Shown here: piece after piece, positions 33,397 through 42,780 of the stretch
How the letters are laid out: the number at the start of each line of letters is the position of its first letter
Position numbering within the stretch: position 1 is the stretch's first letter
Source of the DNA: a virus
Length of the DNA stretch: 61,276 nucleotides
Reading direction: 5' to 3' (one strand)
Virus record (IMG/VR): IMGVR_UViG_3300024262_000031
Span: 1-61,276 of that record
The notes under the pieces: model-generated
What the model was told of the DNA's origin: nothing
What the model saw: only the letters and a program-made list of their open reading frames with translations
Databases searched by the model: none
Program-made: the position numbers and the translations under genes

Positions 33397-34803
33397 TTAA
33401 CCAAGCAGGACCGAGCCGAGGCGCACGTCCAAAGTCTTCACGCCGCACAGAATGTCGAGAGTGACAACAGTACCTTGCGCATACACATCGTATTGCATCG
33501 TAACACGCATGGCCACATCGTTGTACACACCAACCTGCGACCGCACACCGAGAGCACCGGCTGGCAGAGCCAGGGGGCGACTTACGAGAGCGATAGCATC
33601 GCGGTGGAAGCAAAGGTTCATAGAGCCACCCGGACCTGGGAAAACGTCAGAACTGTCAGCGACGGTGTCTTCCAAAGGTCGATCCAGCCAAACCTCTCGG
33701 TCGCCAGCCGCATCGAATGACTCGATAACGGTATAAATCTTACCAGCGATCTTCAAGATTTGACCAACTCGCGGATGCTTGCCAGTAGTAAAGCTGTCAA
33801 GATTGATGCCCTTGGCCCAACCAGCAGCGTAACCGCCACCGAAGTCAATGGCACATTTCTTGTAAACGGTGATGGGATCATTAGCTGATACCGCATACTT
33901 CAGAGGCGCATCCAGAGCGATAAAGTCAGTATCGCTCGCGTTGGCTGCGGCCACTGTCAGCACAGTTGGCTGACCGTCACTTGAGATGACACAGTACTCG
34001 CCGACAAAAGCGACGTAGTCCGGATCAAGATCAACTGCGATGTTAGCACTGTAACCAGCAGCGTAACCTACAGTCGTTTCACCGGGGGCTGTGTCAAGAT
34101 TCACCGGGTCCAGACCAGTAACGTTCTGATCCATCCAGGTGTCGAAACCAAGAACCCGACCCAAAGCCGCTTCACGAAGGGCACGGCCACTGTCGCCACG
34201 CTCGTTGGCCTTCAAGAACATCTCTGTCTTGAGCATAGCCGTCTCAGCAGACGGAGCCAATACGCAGTTACGGTTTTCTGGGAACGCAAGGTTCTCATTC
34301 ATGGTCTCACGAGCCTCAAGCAAGTAATCCTTGGCGTTCAAGGCACTCAGGGCGCTAAGACGACCAACACGGTTGGCCAAGAATTGTGGAACCTGACCCA
34401 AAATGGCACGGTCGATACCGCGAGCGATACCTTGCATACCTGGGAGCAGATAAATGTCCACGAGTTCCTGGAATGACTTACTCGCTTCACCGTCCTTGAT
34501 GGTAAACGAGATATACATGTGCTGATCCAGGGGAACTTGCACATTGGTAGACTGTGCATCTTGTAGCACAATGGCGTCAGCATCAGTCTTACGCTTGGTA
34601 CTGAACGTACCAGGTCGACGAGTGTTCACTACGTCGCCGTAGTTGGCAACCTCGGGCGAAAAGTCACGGTGGACTAGCCCAGCCATTACCATATTTTCTT
34701 CAAGAATGTGCAGACCTTCCATCGCCCACAGTTCCGGGAAAAACGCAGAGTTTTCGTTGTCAAACAACGCAACCTCTGCCTGACAAAGATAAAGACTATT
34801 CAT
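33397..34803 (-). CDS. major capsid protein, P22 coat-like
   Basis: A 468-residue protein with the P22 gp5-like coat pattern. The N-terminal helix region is LCQAEVALFDNENSAFFPELW, then ALHILEENMVMAGLVHRDF and VANYGDVVNTRRPGTF, which is the strand-rich E-loop-like part. It continues with YISFTIKDGEASKSFQELVD, GIARGIDRAILGQ, RNCVLAPSAETAMLK, and a beta insertion in the C-terminal third (YCVISSDGQPTVLTVAAANA). The HK97 fold with a P22-type telokin-like insertion is expected. The scaffold gene lies directly upstream and a strong terminator directly downstream, as usual for coat genes. The GGAGAT ribosome site lies eight bases before the ATG. No N-terminal protease-cleaved delta domain or prohead protease gene is seen. 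Confidence 0.9.
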   Translation of the reverse strand: MNSLYLCQAEVALFDNENSAFFPELWAMEGLHILEENMVMAGLVHRDFSPEVANYGDVVNTRRPGTFSTKRKTDADAIVLQDAQSTNVQVPLDQHMYISFTIKDGEASKSFQELVDIYLLPGMQGIARGIDRAILGQVPQFLANRVGRLSALSALNAKDYLLEARETMNENLAFPENRNCVLAPSAETAMLKTEMFLKANERGDSGRALREAALGRVLGFDTWMDQNVTGLDPVNLDTAPGETTVGYAAGYSANIAVDLDPDYVAFVGEYCVISSDGQPTVLTVAAANASDTDFIALDAPLKYAVSANDPITVYKKCAIDFGGGYAAGWAKGINLDSFTTGKHPRVGQILKIAGKIYTVIESFDAAGDREVWLDRPLEDTVADSSDVFPGPGGSMNLCFHRDAIALVSRPLALPAGALGVRSQVGVYNDVAMRVTMQYDVYAQGTVVTLDILCGVKTLDVRLGSVLLG

Positions 34804-34862
34804 CTTAAATCTCCTTTGGAGAAGTTTACAAAAAAAAGTTATGGTTAAAACGAACCCCCACT

Positions 34863-35774
34863 TTAGCGATCAGATCGTAAGCCTAGAAGACCGGGGTTTT
34901 CTTTTCTAAGTTTCATATATTGCTCTGGGGAGAGCTTTTTCACATCAATACGACCTGCGGAACCCGGTGTAACGCCTCCGGTAGCGGAACCCGCACCGAT
35001 GCCACTCACGACATTGGATTTGAAGAGGTTCCCATACTGTTCGGGTATCTCCTTCATCCTCTTTACGGCTTCATCTGGGGTTCGTTGTGTCATGACTGGT
35101 TCTCCCGCTTCATTTACGTCCGGAAAATCCAGCATGGGAATTAAGTGTCCAGTCGGCTGTCCATCTGGCCCCTTAGCTTCAACCATCTTCGTCATGGGAC
35201 GCAGAAGTGCAACGACTTGTAGCGCGTTGAAAGCATCGCCAACGGTGGCAGCGTCAATCAATGCACGGTCAGTAACGGAAGTCTTATACTTGCTCTCCCA
35301 TTCGACCGCAGCGGTCTTGTAGGTCTCAAGCTCGCCTGTCAAGGCAGTTTCCATTTGTTGCTTCTCGTGCGCAAGCTGTTGTTCCTTGGTACGGAATCGC
35401 TTCTGAATATCGGACAATTCGCCCTCTAACCGCTCTCGTTGATCGGTAGACAGTGATTGATTCTCCAGCAACGTTTTGTATTCCGTTTCCAATTCACGAT
35501 ATTTTAGCTCTTGCGTCTTTCGGTCCTTGGCTAATCTCTCTTGAACGATACGGTTCAAGTCTTCCTGTGAAAATACCTTGCCACCTGTACCAGGGCTATT
35601 ACCAGCCGCACCAGCGTGGATTGGGATAGACCCCTTTCCAGCATCACCAGCGTCACCAGCCCCAGCGTCACCAGCACCAGCATCGCCAGCATCGCCAGCA
35701 TCACCGGCATCGCCAGCATCGCCATCGTTTTCGTACAGTCCAAGCCACGCAGTTGTGAGATAAAGATCGAACAT
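34863..35774 (-). CDS. scaffolding protein
   Basis: A 303-residue highly charged protein directly upstream of the coat gene. Residues ~15-55 are a low-complexity (GDA)n run, encoded by a 9-bp DNA repeat. Residues ~75-190 are coiled coil (EEDLNRI-like start 'QEDLNRIVQERLAKDRK', then ELETEYKTLLENQ, RERLEGELSDIQKRF). The C-terminal part (~195-303) contains a hydrophobic patch and ends KENPGLLGLRSDR. Acidic start, coiled coil and a basic C-terminus that binds coat are the family hallmarks. It directs procapsid assembly and leaves before packaging. Confidence 0.88.
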   Translation of the reverse strand: MFDLYLTTAWLGLYENDGDAGDAGDAGDAGDAGAGDAGAGDAGDAGKGSIPIHAGAAGNSPGTGGKVFSQEDLNRIVQERLAKDRKTQELKYRELETEYKTLLENQSLSTDQRERLEGELSDIQKRFRTKEQQLAHEKQQMETALTGELETYKTAAVEWESKYKTSVTDRALIDAATVGDAFNALQVVALLRPMTKMVEAKGPDGQPTGHLIPMLDFPDVNEAGEPVMTQRTPDEAVKRMKEIPEQYGNLFKSNVVSGIGAGSATGGVTPGSAGRIDVKKLSPEQYMKLRKENPGLLGLRSDR

Positions 35775-35844
35775 TTGGATTTCTCCTAAAAAACCCCGCT
35801 ATTGACACCATGGTCCACCTTCGCGGTAAAAGGTAGTGGTTAAA

Positions 35845-36369
35845 TTATGATACCCTACTGAGCTTAATCTTGTCACCATCCCGTAAGAACGGCTTCAAAT
35901 ATCTCCATGCCGTAGCACTCGGAATACCATGAAGCAAATGTTCAATGGGTTGTTGACTGCGGTTGTAGGTTGTCCGCACAGATGCAACACCTTGGCTAAC
36001 TACTGATAGTTGTTCAAGTTCTGCATCGGGGTCGACTCCATCCAGTAATGCGTGAGCACATTCGTAACAAGCAACCTCGATGGTCACTGGTGCTACTGTG
36101 TCCGCGCCACGCGGGAACTCAAGCGTCTGCTCAGTTTCCGCTTCCCTGATTTCTTCATCCGTGGCATCGGGGTCATCTTCCAACAACTCCCACACGCTAT
36201 GCACATTACCTTTATAGTTCAAAGCGTCAATACACTGAGTTGCACGTAGTAATGCCTTGGGACGATCCGCTGCACTAGACTCAAACCAAGCTTCTTCGTG
36301 AAGTCTATTCTCGAAGTATTCATTTGCTTCGCAAAGCGTACCGTAGTACATATCTTCTGTAATCGCCAT
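35845..36369 (-). CDS. head-tail connector (DnaT-like family)
   Basis: A 174-residue protein with the pattern of the phage head-completion/connector family often annotated DnaT-like: YYGTLCEANEYFENRLHEEA, W-F-E-S segment, PKALLRATQCIDALNYKG, then EVACYECAHALLDGVDPDAE and a C-terminal WRYLKPFLRDG. Such proteins bind the portal ring and form the adaptor for the tail. An acidic insert (DDPDATDEEIREAETEQ) lies at ~64-80. AAGGAG is well placed before the ATG. The 10-bp spacing to the giant beta-helix gene shows co-translation. Confidence 0.8.
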   Translation of the reverse strand: MAITEDMYYGTLCEANEYFENRLHEEAWFESSAADRPKALLRATQCIDALNYKGNVHSVWELLEDDPDATDEEIREAETEQTLEFPRGADTVAPVTIEVACYECAHALLDGVDPDAELEQLSVVSQGVASVRTTYNRSQQPIEHLLHGIPSATAWRYLKPFLRDGDKIKLSRVS

Positions 36370-36379
36370 GCTTTACTCC

Positions 36380-39300
36380 TTATCGGCGGCGGAAACCGCG
36401 AACATGTCTGTTAGTCATTCGAGTCCAAGGAAAACAATGGATAGACAGTGAATGAATAGAACTCACTGCTTCGCCCGGTAAAGCTCCAAAATCCCAATTA
36501 TAGTTTACGCCTAAGTCCGTATTACCCGGGGCAGTGGCGTCGATTGTCGTACCTGCGTTAGCATTGCTATATCTAACGCTTACGTCAAAGGCCAAAGCAC
36601 TAGCACCCTGTACGTCTAAAGTCCAAGTATTAGTTGCATTAAAGGTTACATTAGAAACGTAAAAATCATTTCCTACGATTATGTCAGCGGCGTTCATCGC
36701 ATCGGCATCCGATACAACACTAAATCCCGTGCTGTTTGCTGAGTTGATGGTAAAATCACCGATTGTTTGTAGCGTCTGTCCGTTAAAGTCTATCTCACCG
36801 GCTGTGCCTAAGAAAGAGTCCGTGACCATGTTTCCAGTGAGAATCGCTGTACCAGATGCTTTGTCAACAATCACGTCTTCAACATCACCGGCACTGAAAT
36901 TAAGCTCTTGAGTACCCGTACCATCCAGTGTGATAGATGAGCCAGCCGCACCTTTGGTGTAAACTTTTGGACCAGCACCCAACAACTGGAAATCACCACT
37001 GATATTCCAATTGGTGTCAGCCCCGGCTCGTGTAATCGCAGCGGTCCCGGAAGACGAACCTGACATTCTAACGATGCCCGTGACATTGACTGTCGGATTA
37101 TTAGTTCCCATGTCTATGGTCACATCACCAGTACTGTCAGCATTGACAATAAGGTAGCCACCAAAAGTATATGTCCCAGCGGCAAATTCTAATGTTCGAG
37201 TACTGTTTGAATGATAATAAGTATTGGGATAAATCCCATCATCAAAGGGATTAACTGTGTCCAAGTACCTAAGAAACAAAGTACCCGTCCCAGTAATCTG
37301 ACCATCGTTAGTTGGGATACCATAGCCACTGGCTGGTTGATAGCAATAAATACGACCCCCTGTAGCAATAACAATTTCGCCGCCAGACTCCACGATTATG
37401 TCATTGGAACCCGATATCTTGATGTAATGTCCTGTATCAGTGGTAGTAAATGTTCCGCCGTTAGTGACCTTTAACCAACCACCCACTACCCCCGTATTTA
37501 TAAAGAGAATGTCAGATGATTCGGGATGTGTATAGGTGCCAGAAATTGTCAATCTGTAAAAGGCATTGATATCGCCCGAACAATAGGTCTCAATGTTTCC
37601 TGATCCAGTTAATTGGATTTCACCACTTTCGGCTAGGAATGAACCAGACGCAGTCGCGGCAACCGTATCCCAATCACCACCTACATCCCAGGTACCTGTA
37701 CCGGCTCGGCAGGTAGTGCCACTGTTCATGCGGAAGAAATCATTGATCGTAACATTCCAATCGTCGGCATCAAATATACCACCGTCGATCAAGAGACTTT
37801 GACAATCAATGTCACTATTTAAGTCCATAGTGCCACTGGAATCAATTTCAATGGCATCCAAAGTTCCAACGACCCGACTCGTATCAATATACGTAGCACC
37901 TGTAAAGGTTATGAGTCCCGTACCTTTGAACCAATTTACTACATTTGCACCATTAGTTGCTGAACTTCTAAAATAACTACCTATGGTGATATCAGGGTTA
38001 TAGGTATTGTTATAGATATAGATTTGATGACCCGTATCAACTGATCCACTGTAACAGTGGAGATAACCTGTGTAGGTATGCGACCCTGCACCGAAGGTGA
38101 TATAACAATGACCGACATAAGGAGCCTCAATATGTAAATTACTACTATAAACTCCAGCGGGCCACACAGCCGCCGTTGTGGACCAATTACGAAGGTATAT
38201 ATCACCGACTGAAATGGACCCTGAAGTATAGCTAACTAGACCACCGCCAACGCGACTATAATAGAATACAATAAAGGTTCCTGTGATTGAGCTACTTGGC
38301 CCCGTTGTCATTTGACAATTACCATAAATCCAAAAGCCGGCAGCTATATCAAAGGTGCCATTGATGACACAGGTTCCATCCTTAACTACCAACGCAGCCG
38401 AAATATTGGTGATAGTCGCGCCAGTTGAAACTTCAAAATGGTATGGACCATAACCAGTAGTATTACCCTTAATGGTCTTCCCAGTGCCAGTCATAACAAG
38501 CTTACCGCTATCCTGATGAAAGTTCGAGGGTGTTGCAAGGCTAATGTCTACGTTACCATTACACGTCCAAGTACCTTCACCCATATAGACTATGCCATCA
38601 GTCAGCGTAAGATTACCCGTACCAGTGATGGTTACGTCGCTGGTGTCAGCATCAAAGGTTCCACTTGAGAGCGTAAAGCTTTCAGGTTTAATAATAGTCG
38701 CATCGGTATCCAGTGTCCACGTTCCACTTCCATTAAACACTACATCTTCGATATCATTAGTGTACGTGTCCAGAGTATGTGACCCTGACCCAGCAAACGT
38801 GAGTGTACCAGAACCCTTGTTCCAAACTATACTGTGATGAAGGAAATTAACATTGTTCCCATCGGTACAATTGAAATTCCAGTTGATAGCTGATGCGCCG
38901 TTGTTGCTGACGGTAATTATCCCGCCAGTTGTAGGTGCCACATTAAACTCGCCTGTGAGGGTAAAGGCTGGAATATTAGTGGTGTTATCAACCAAAAGTG
39001 AATAGTTAGCTGGATCATTCTCACTAGAAAATCTTAAAGAATGAAAATTGTAAGCACCTGTTAATGGTTGCCAAGTACTATTCTCTGATTGAGCCCAAAT
39101 CTTGACTTCACCGTTTGTATAATTACCAGGTGGAATCAATACACCGACTTGAGGATCGTAGAAAACTGTGGAAGCTATACTAAAGGTATATGCACCAACT
39201 AAGGTCAAACCTTTACCCACACCCATACTCAAGAAACGCAGAGTTCCCGTACCAGTAACCGTACCGTTGTTGATTGTCATATTACCGTCGCCACTATTAC

Positions 39301-41980
39301 AACGGAATGCCAGAGTGTCTACGGTTAAAGTACCCGTCACTAACGTTTCGTACTGAACATCAATGGAAGTATCAGTGCTGGAATGGACGTACGTTGAACC
39401 AGATACAGTAAGATTTGTAAGAATTTGGGAGATAGCTCCTAAGAGATATTTATTTGTGCCCGTCATATCGAAGAGAGTTAGACTATTCAAATCCCATGTT
39501 ATTACATCTTTGTAATCAAAATTCCCAGCAATCGTCCAGGTTCCGCCTACACCAAGACCAGCCTTGGTGTCTACTTCGTCCATGTCGAGAATCACATCAC
39601 CGGCAACATCAACGTCTATCCCATTGGTCCAGAGGCCACCATCTGTCCCCGTAAGAGACTTACAGTCCAGATGTGCCACGGGGGAACTTGTACATACAAC
39701 CCCTGTCCCTGAACCACTATTGTCCAAAACAACATTACCAATGCCATGAGCCCATTCATAAGTTTGGTTTGCTGTCCCTACAAATTCTAATGTCTCACTC
39801 CCTACCGTCCAATCTATCTGTGATGAATCGACGCCACCACTATAGGTAGCACTGCCAGCAATATTAAACGTAGGATTATTGGTCATGTCTACATGGAGAA
39901 TTCCAGTACTATCCTGATACAAATCAAGGATAGTGATATTAAAAGTTCCACCATCTGGTTTCACATAACAACCGGTCGTGCCCTCACTCCGAATTTGAAC
40001 GTGTGATCCACCATAAGTTCCAGGTGCCCATAGACTTCCTGACTGACATTGCATGAAAACAGTATGATAGGCCGCCCACGTCCCAGCATTGGTTATGACA
40101 CCATACCCCGAGGTAGTTTCGTATAGCCAAATACCATCTCCACTACTAGACGTAAGGACTCCAGTTGAGCGAACATGGACATTTACGGGACCAATACACC
40201 TGATAGTGTGGCCATTAAAACTCAATGTCCCGTAGAGATCAAGACCAGAAGTAATATCAAGAGTAGGTCCACCAGCTAATGTGACTGTTACACCAGTGTT
40301 GACAGTCAGTGCTCCAATATCGACTTCAGATGTGTAAGTAAAGGTCGAGCTTGCTGTCATTACAAATCTAGTGCTGCCAGTAGACGAGGCACCAGCTATG
40401 TTAGTCGTGCCACCTAAAGTCCAGGTACCAGAACCCGTTGTTAAAGTATCCGGGCCTTTAACGACACCACCGCCGGTAACAGTTACATCGTAACCATTAG
40501 CATTCCAGGTTCCATTTGTCAATGTCAGTGTACGACAGTAGAAGTGACCACTTAGAGTCACACCGTTGGCAGTCTTATTCAGAACTACAGGATCAACTGT
40601 AGCGTACGCCATACAGTTAGTCGTATTGGTCGTACTTTGTAGGTTAATGACGGACGCGGAACTCTGTGTCCAACCTGCGCCACTCTGGACACGGAATAAA
40701 TTGTCAATGTAGGCGTCATATTCGTTGAGGTCAAAGATACCATCAATAATGTCTAAGCCATTACAATATAAATCCCCGTACTGTAGAATACTCCCTGACC
40801 CTGTTTTTTGGACCCGAATGATATTGAAAACGGGATCAGCAATATTTCGAGCATCGAGATATCTACCAGCCTCAGCACCTGTGAAGTAGATAATTTCGGT
40901 ACCACTATTCCAATAGAATCCCCCAGAACCACGAATATACGAAGTAACAAACGATGCCCCGATCCTCCAATAATTACCAGTACTCTGAGTCACAGTCATA
41001 TTAGCAGTAGTACTAGCCTCCATTATTATTTGGAGATGGCCACCTATATCAACATTACAACTACTTCCACCTGCCCTTATATTTAAGCTACCACTCGCAT
41101 TAGCATTCGATTGCTTACAAATCACAGTCCCACTGATGTGACAATATTGATTCGGAAACGTAAACTGCCCATCCGTTGTAGCTGGACCCCAGACCTGAAA
41201 AGCAGCATCGTAGCCATTCGTGGTACTCATTGCCCACACACCAACACCAAGTGATATGCTAGGATAAAAGTTGTATACTGTACCCCCAATCAGGTTCGCA
41301 GTGGCAGCCATAGATGCTACACCACCTACTCCCGGGGAGTACCATGCAACGTAGCTAGTGGATACGTCTAGGGTAGCGCCAGACTCAAGATATATCTTGG
41401 ACTGCCTTACTGCCCCGATGTTCCAAGCTACCATCGTCGTAGGAACAGTCAACGTTTTATTCGTTTTGACAGTGAGATCGTGGTGCCACCGCACCGTTGT
41501 TGTATTAGCTGTAACTGTGCCGTTAATCTCTAAGTCATAGAAATAAGTTGCTCCTGATTGGCCAGTCTGAAGCCCCTTACCAGTACCAGTCATTATAATT
41601 TTACTACTACCTGGAAGCCATGTGCCAAGAACCAAATTGCATTGAAGATTGCCCCCAATACTCCATGTTGATGTAGTCCCCAGTTTAATCGAACCAGCAG
41701 CCGCGCATCCAAAGATGCAGTCCCCTGTGATTGTATGGACATAGGTGCTCAGATTATCGGTTCTAAGTTCACCAGCAAAATCATTGTACATACTTAATGA
41801 AGCTATAGATACATTAGCAGTGATGGTACAGTTCTCACTGCCAGACGATGCCTTGAAGATAGCCGTATCACCGGTTGTGGGATACGCAGCAACGGGCGCA
41901 CCACCGTCACTTAACGACCATGCGTCGGTAGTATCATTCCAAATTCTAACACCAGGTGCTACCCAATAATATGTTGCCAT
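36380..41980 (-). CDS. giant beta-helix surface protein (1866 aa)
   Basis: A 1866-residue protein, nearly all short beta strands and turns. It starts MATYYWVAPGVRIWND and 'GGAPVAAYPTTGDTAIFKA', the opening typical of phage fibre proteins whose first strand set caps a beta-helix. Repeating elements are TGTGKxLxTG-, F-G-xGTWT-, -LTLTNGTWNANGYDVTVTGG, repeated ~30 times as rungs and domain breaks. No signal peptide is present. There is no clear catalytic Asp/Glu set for depolymerase activity. The basic tail ends MTNRHVRGFRRR. It sits between head genes (connector and a 106-residue protein), so it may decorate the head or be a long fibre. Trp and Cys are scattered through it. Confidence 0.82.
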   Translation of the reverse strand: MATYYWVAPGVRIWNDTTDAWSLSDGGAPVAAYPTTGDTAIFKASSGSENCTITANVSIASLSMYNDFAGELRTDNLSTYVHTITGDCIFGCAAAGSIKLGTTSTWSIGGNLQCNLVLGTWLPGSSKIIMTGTGKGLQTGQSGATYFYDLEINGTVTANTTTVRWHHDLTVKTNKTLTVPTTMVAWNIGAVRQSKIYLESGATLDVSTSYVAWYSPGVGGVASMAATANLIGGTVYNFYPSISLGVGVWAMSTTNGYDAAFQVWGPATTDGQFTFPNQYCHISGTVICKQSNANASGSLNIRAGGSSCNVDIGGHLQIIMEASTTANMTVTQSTGNYWRIGASFVTSYIRGSGGFYWNSGTEIIYFTGAEAGRYLDARNIADPVFNIIRVQKTGSGSILQYGDLYCNGLDIIDGIFDLNEYDAYIDNLFRVQSGAGWTQSSASVINLQSTTNTTNCMAYATVDPVVLNKTANGVTLSGHFYCRTLTLTNGTWNANGYDVTVTGGGVVKGPDTLTTGSGTWTLGGTTNIAGASSTGSTRFVMTASSTFTYTSEVDIGALTVNTGVTVTLAGGPTLDITSGLDLYGTLSFNGHTIRCIGPVNVHVRSTGVLTSSSGDGIWLYETTSGYGVITNAGTWAAYHTVFMQCQSGSLWAPGTYGGSHVQIRSEGTTGCYVKPDGGTFNITILDLYQDSTGILHVDMTNNPTFNIAGSATYSGGVDSSQIDWTVGSETLEFVGTANQTYEWAHGIGNVVLDNSGSGTGVVCTSSPVAHLDCKSLTGTDGGLWTNGIDVDVAGDVILDMDEVDTKAGLGVGGTWTIAGNFDYKDVITWDLNSLTLFDMTGTNKYLLGAISQILTNLTVSGSTYVHSSTDTSIDVQYETLVTGTLTVDTLAFRCNSGDGNMTINNGTVTGTGTLRFLSMGVGKGLTLVGAYTFSIASTVFYDPQVGVLIPPGNYTNGEVKIWAQSENSTWQPLTGAYNFHSLRFSSENDPANYSLLVDNTTNIPAFTLTGEFNVAPTTGGIITVSNNGASAINWNFNCTDGNNVNFLHHSIVWNKGSGTLTFAGSGSHTLDTYTNDIEDVVFNGSGTWTLDTDATIIKPESFTLSSGTFDADTSDVTITGTGNLTLTDGIVYMGEGTWTCNGNVDISLATPSNFHQDSGKLVMTGTGKTIKGNTTGYGPYHFEVSTGATITNISAALVVKDGTCVINGTFDIAAGFWIYGNCQMTTGPSSSITGTFIVFYYSRVGGGLVSYTSGSISVGDIYLRNWSTTAAVWPAGVYSSNLHIEAPYVGHCYITFGAGSHTYTGYLHCYSGSVDTGHQIYIYNNTYNPDITIGSYFRSSATNGANVVNWFKGTGLITFTGATYIDTSRVVGTLDAIEIDSSGTMDLNSDIDCQSLLIDGGIFDADDWNVTINDFFRMNSGTTCRAGTGTWDVGGDWDTVAATASGSFLAESGEIQLTGSGNIETYCSGDINAFYRLTISGTYTHPESSDILFINTGVVGGWLKVTNGGTFTTTDTGHYIKISGSNDIIVESGGEIVIATGGRIYCYQPASGYGIPTNDGQITGTGTLFLRYLDTVNPFDDGIYPNTYYHSNSTRTLEFAAGTYTFGGYLIVNADSTGDVTIDMGTNNPTVNVTGIVRMSGSSSGTAAITRAGADTNWNISGDFQLLGAGPKVYTKGAAGSSITLDGTGTQELNFSAGDVEDVIVDKASGTAILTGNMVTDSFLGTAGEIDFNGQTLQTIGDFTINSANSTGFSVVSDADAMNAADIIVGNDFYVSNVTFNATNTWTLDVQGASALAFDVSVRYSNANAGTTIDATAPGNTDLGVNYNWDFGALPGEAVSSIHSLSIHCFPWTRMTNRHVRGFRRR

Positions 41981-42021
41981 CTAAACTTGCTCCATCAAAA
42001 CGAATGTTCGTTAATAAGAGA

Positions 42022-42051
42022 CCGATAGTCGGGATTCGTCCCGACTATCGG
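42022..42051 (-). terminator. strong hairpin, terminator candidate
   Basis: A perfect 13-bp stem CCGATAGTCGGGA/TCCCGACTATCGG encloses a 4-base loop (TTCG on the plus strand, CGAA on the leftward strand). On the leftward strand TCTCTTATTAACG follows. It separates the 106-residue gene from the giant beta-helix gene. The T-run is weak, so it may instead be an RNA processing or stability element. Confidence 0.6.
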
Positions 42052-42063
42052 GTTAAAAACGTG

Positions 42064-42384
42064 TTATGCAGTTTCTTGCAAGATAAATCGACCCTCAATT
42101 GTCGCGTGAACTTCAAAACCAGCGGGGATATCGTTCGCAGTTGGAACGCTACCACTAACCACTAATTCACAAGTATCAACACCCGTGACACCCTCAATGG
42201 CAGTTTCCATGGTAGCCAGGTCATCTTCGTCATAGCCATTAGCCAATCGGACGATACCGAACGCCACTTCCAGTCCAGCAGTTAAGGGGCCGACCTGTTG
42301 CCGTTGGGGACGGTAAAATTTGTCCCAGTAACGTTCCTTCATGTCGGAATCGCTAGTCTCGGTAATTCTTAGGCATTCGGCCAT
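42064..42384 (-). CDS. hypothetical head-region protein (106 aa)
   Basis: A 106-residue protein with no recognised family. It begins MAECLRITETSDSDM, and has an Arg/Gln-rich patch (KFYRPQRQQVG), an alpha-beta pattern with an acidic helix (DEDDLATMETAIEG), and strand-like C-terminal segments (CELVVSGSVP; FEVHATIEGRFIL). It lies between the small head fibre-like protein and a strong hairpin, 14 bp from the upstream gene. No membrane segment is present. Confidence 0.68.
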   Translation of the reverse strand: MAECLRITETSDSDMKERYWDKFYRPQRQQVGPLTAGLEVAFGIVRLANGYDEDDLATMETAIEGVTGVDTCELVVSGSVPTANDIPAGFEVHATIEGRFILQETA

Positions 42385-42398
42385 ATTAAAAGCTCCTC

Positions 42399-42713
42399 TT
42401 AATCAGTTGAGTAATAAGCTACATTGAGTTCGGCACTGGCAATTTCTTCGATAAACTCGATTGCATCGACATCGCCAGTATACCAAAATTCTTCACCCGC
42501 TGAAATCCTCATCCCTGCGGACGAGGTAGGTGAAGTTCCGTCGTCACGCCAACGGACATTTTGAGTCACTGCTTGAATGAGGGCCATTGTTGCCCCGGCG
42601 GGGACTGTAAGACCTGTCGCCGTGCTGGGTGCGATCTTTTCGTACCCTTTTGGCGTCAGAGGTGCATCTTGAATTTGGATGACACCGCCTTTCACCCTTG
42701 TGGGAATACTCAT
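42399..42713 (-). CDS. small beta-domain protein related to the tip of the (xVA)n fibre
   Basis: A 104-residue protein. The pattern 'IPTRVKGG-xIQI', then LTVPAGATMALIQAVTQNVRWRDDG, MRISAGEEFWYTGDVDAIEFIEE, ASAELNVAYY resembles the last ~95 residues of the 291-residue gene upstream (ASAQVAAAAADKFIMIRSRD, YPLDAGETLVLPIENANMLY, AATQNYIIIAV). Both look like compact beta-sandwich head domains that often decorate capsids. This copy lacks the repeat stalk. It is the free tip-domain paralogue of the adjacent fibre. Confidence 0.65.
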   Translation of the reverse strand: MSIPTRVKGGVIQIQDAPLTPKGYEKIAPSTATGLTVPAGATMALIQAVTQNVRWRDDGTSPTSSAGMRISAGEEFWYTGDVDAIEFIEEIASAELNVAYYSTD

Positions 42714-42737
42714 GACCCTGAACTCCGGTTATTTGTA

Positions 42738-42765
42738 CCAGGCTAACTACAAAGAGTTAGCCTGG
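42738..42765 (-). other. intergenic hairpin, possible processing site
   Basis: A perfect 11-bp inverted repeat CCAGGCTAACT/AGTTAGCCTGG with a six-base loop lies in the 67-bp gap between the fibre gene and its small paralogue. There is no T-run on either side, so it is more likely an mRNA stability or processing hairpin than a strong terminator. Confidence 0.55.
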
Positions 42766-42780
42766 GATGTTAGGTTTGCC

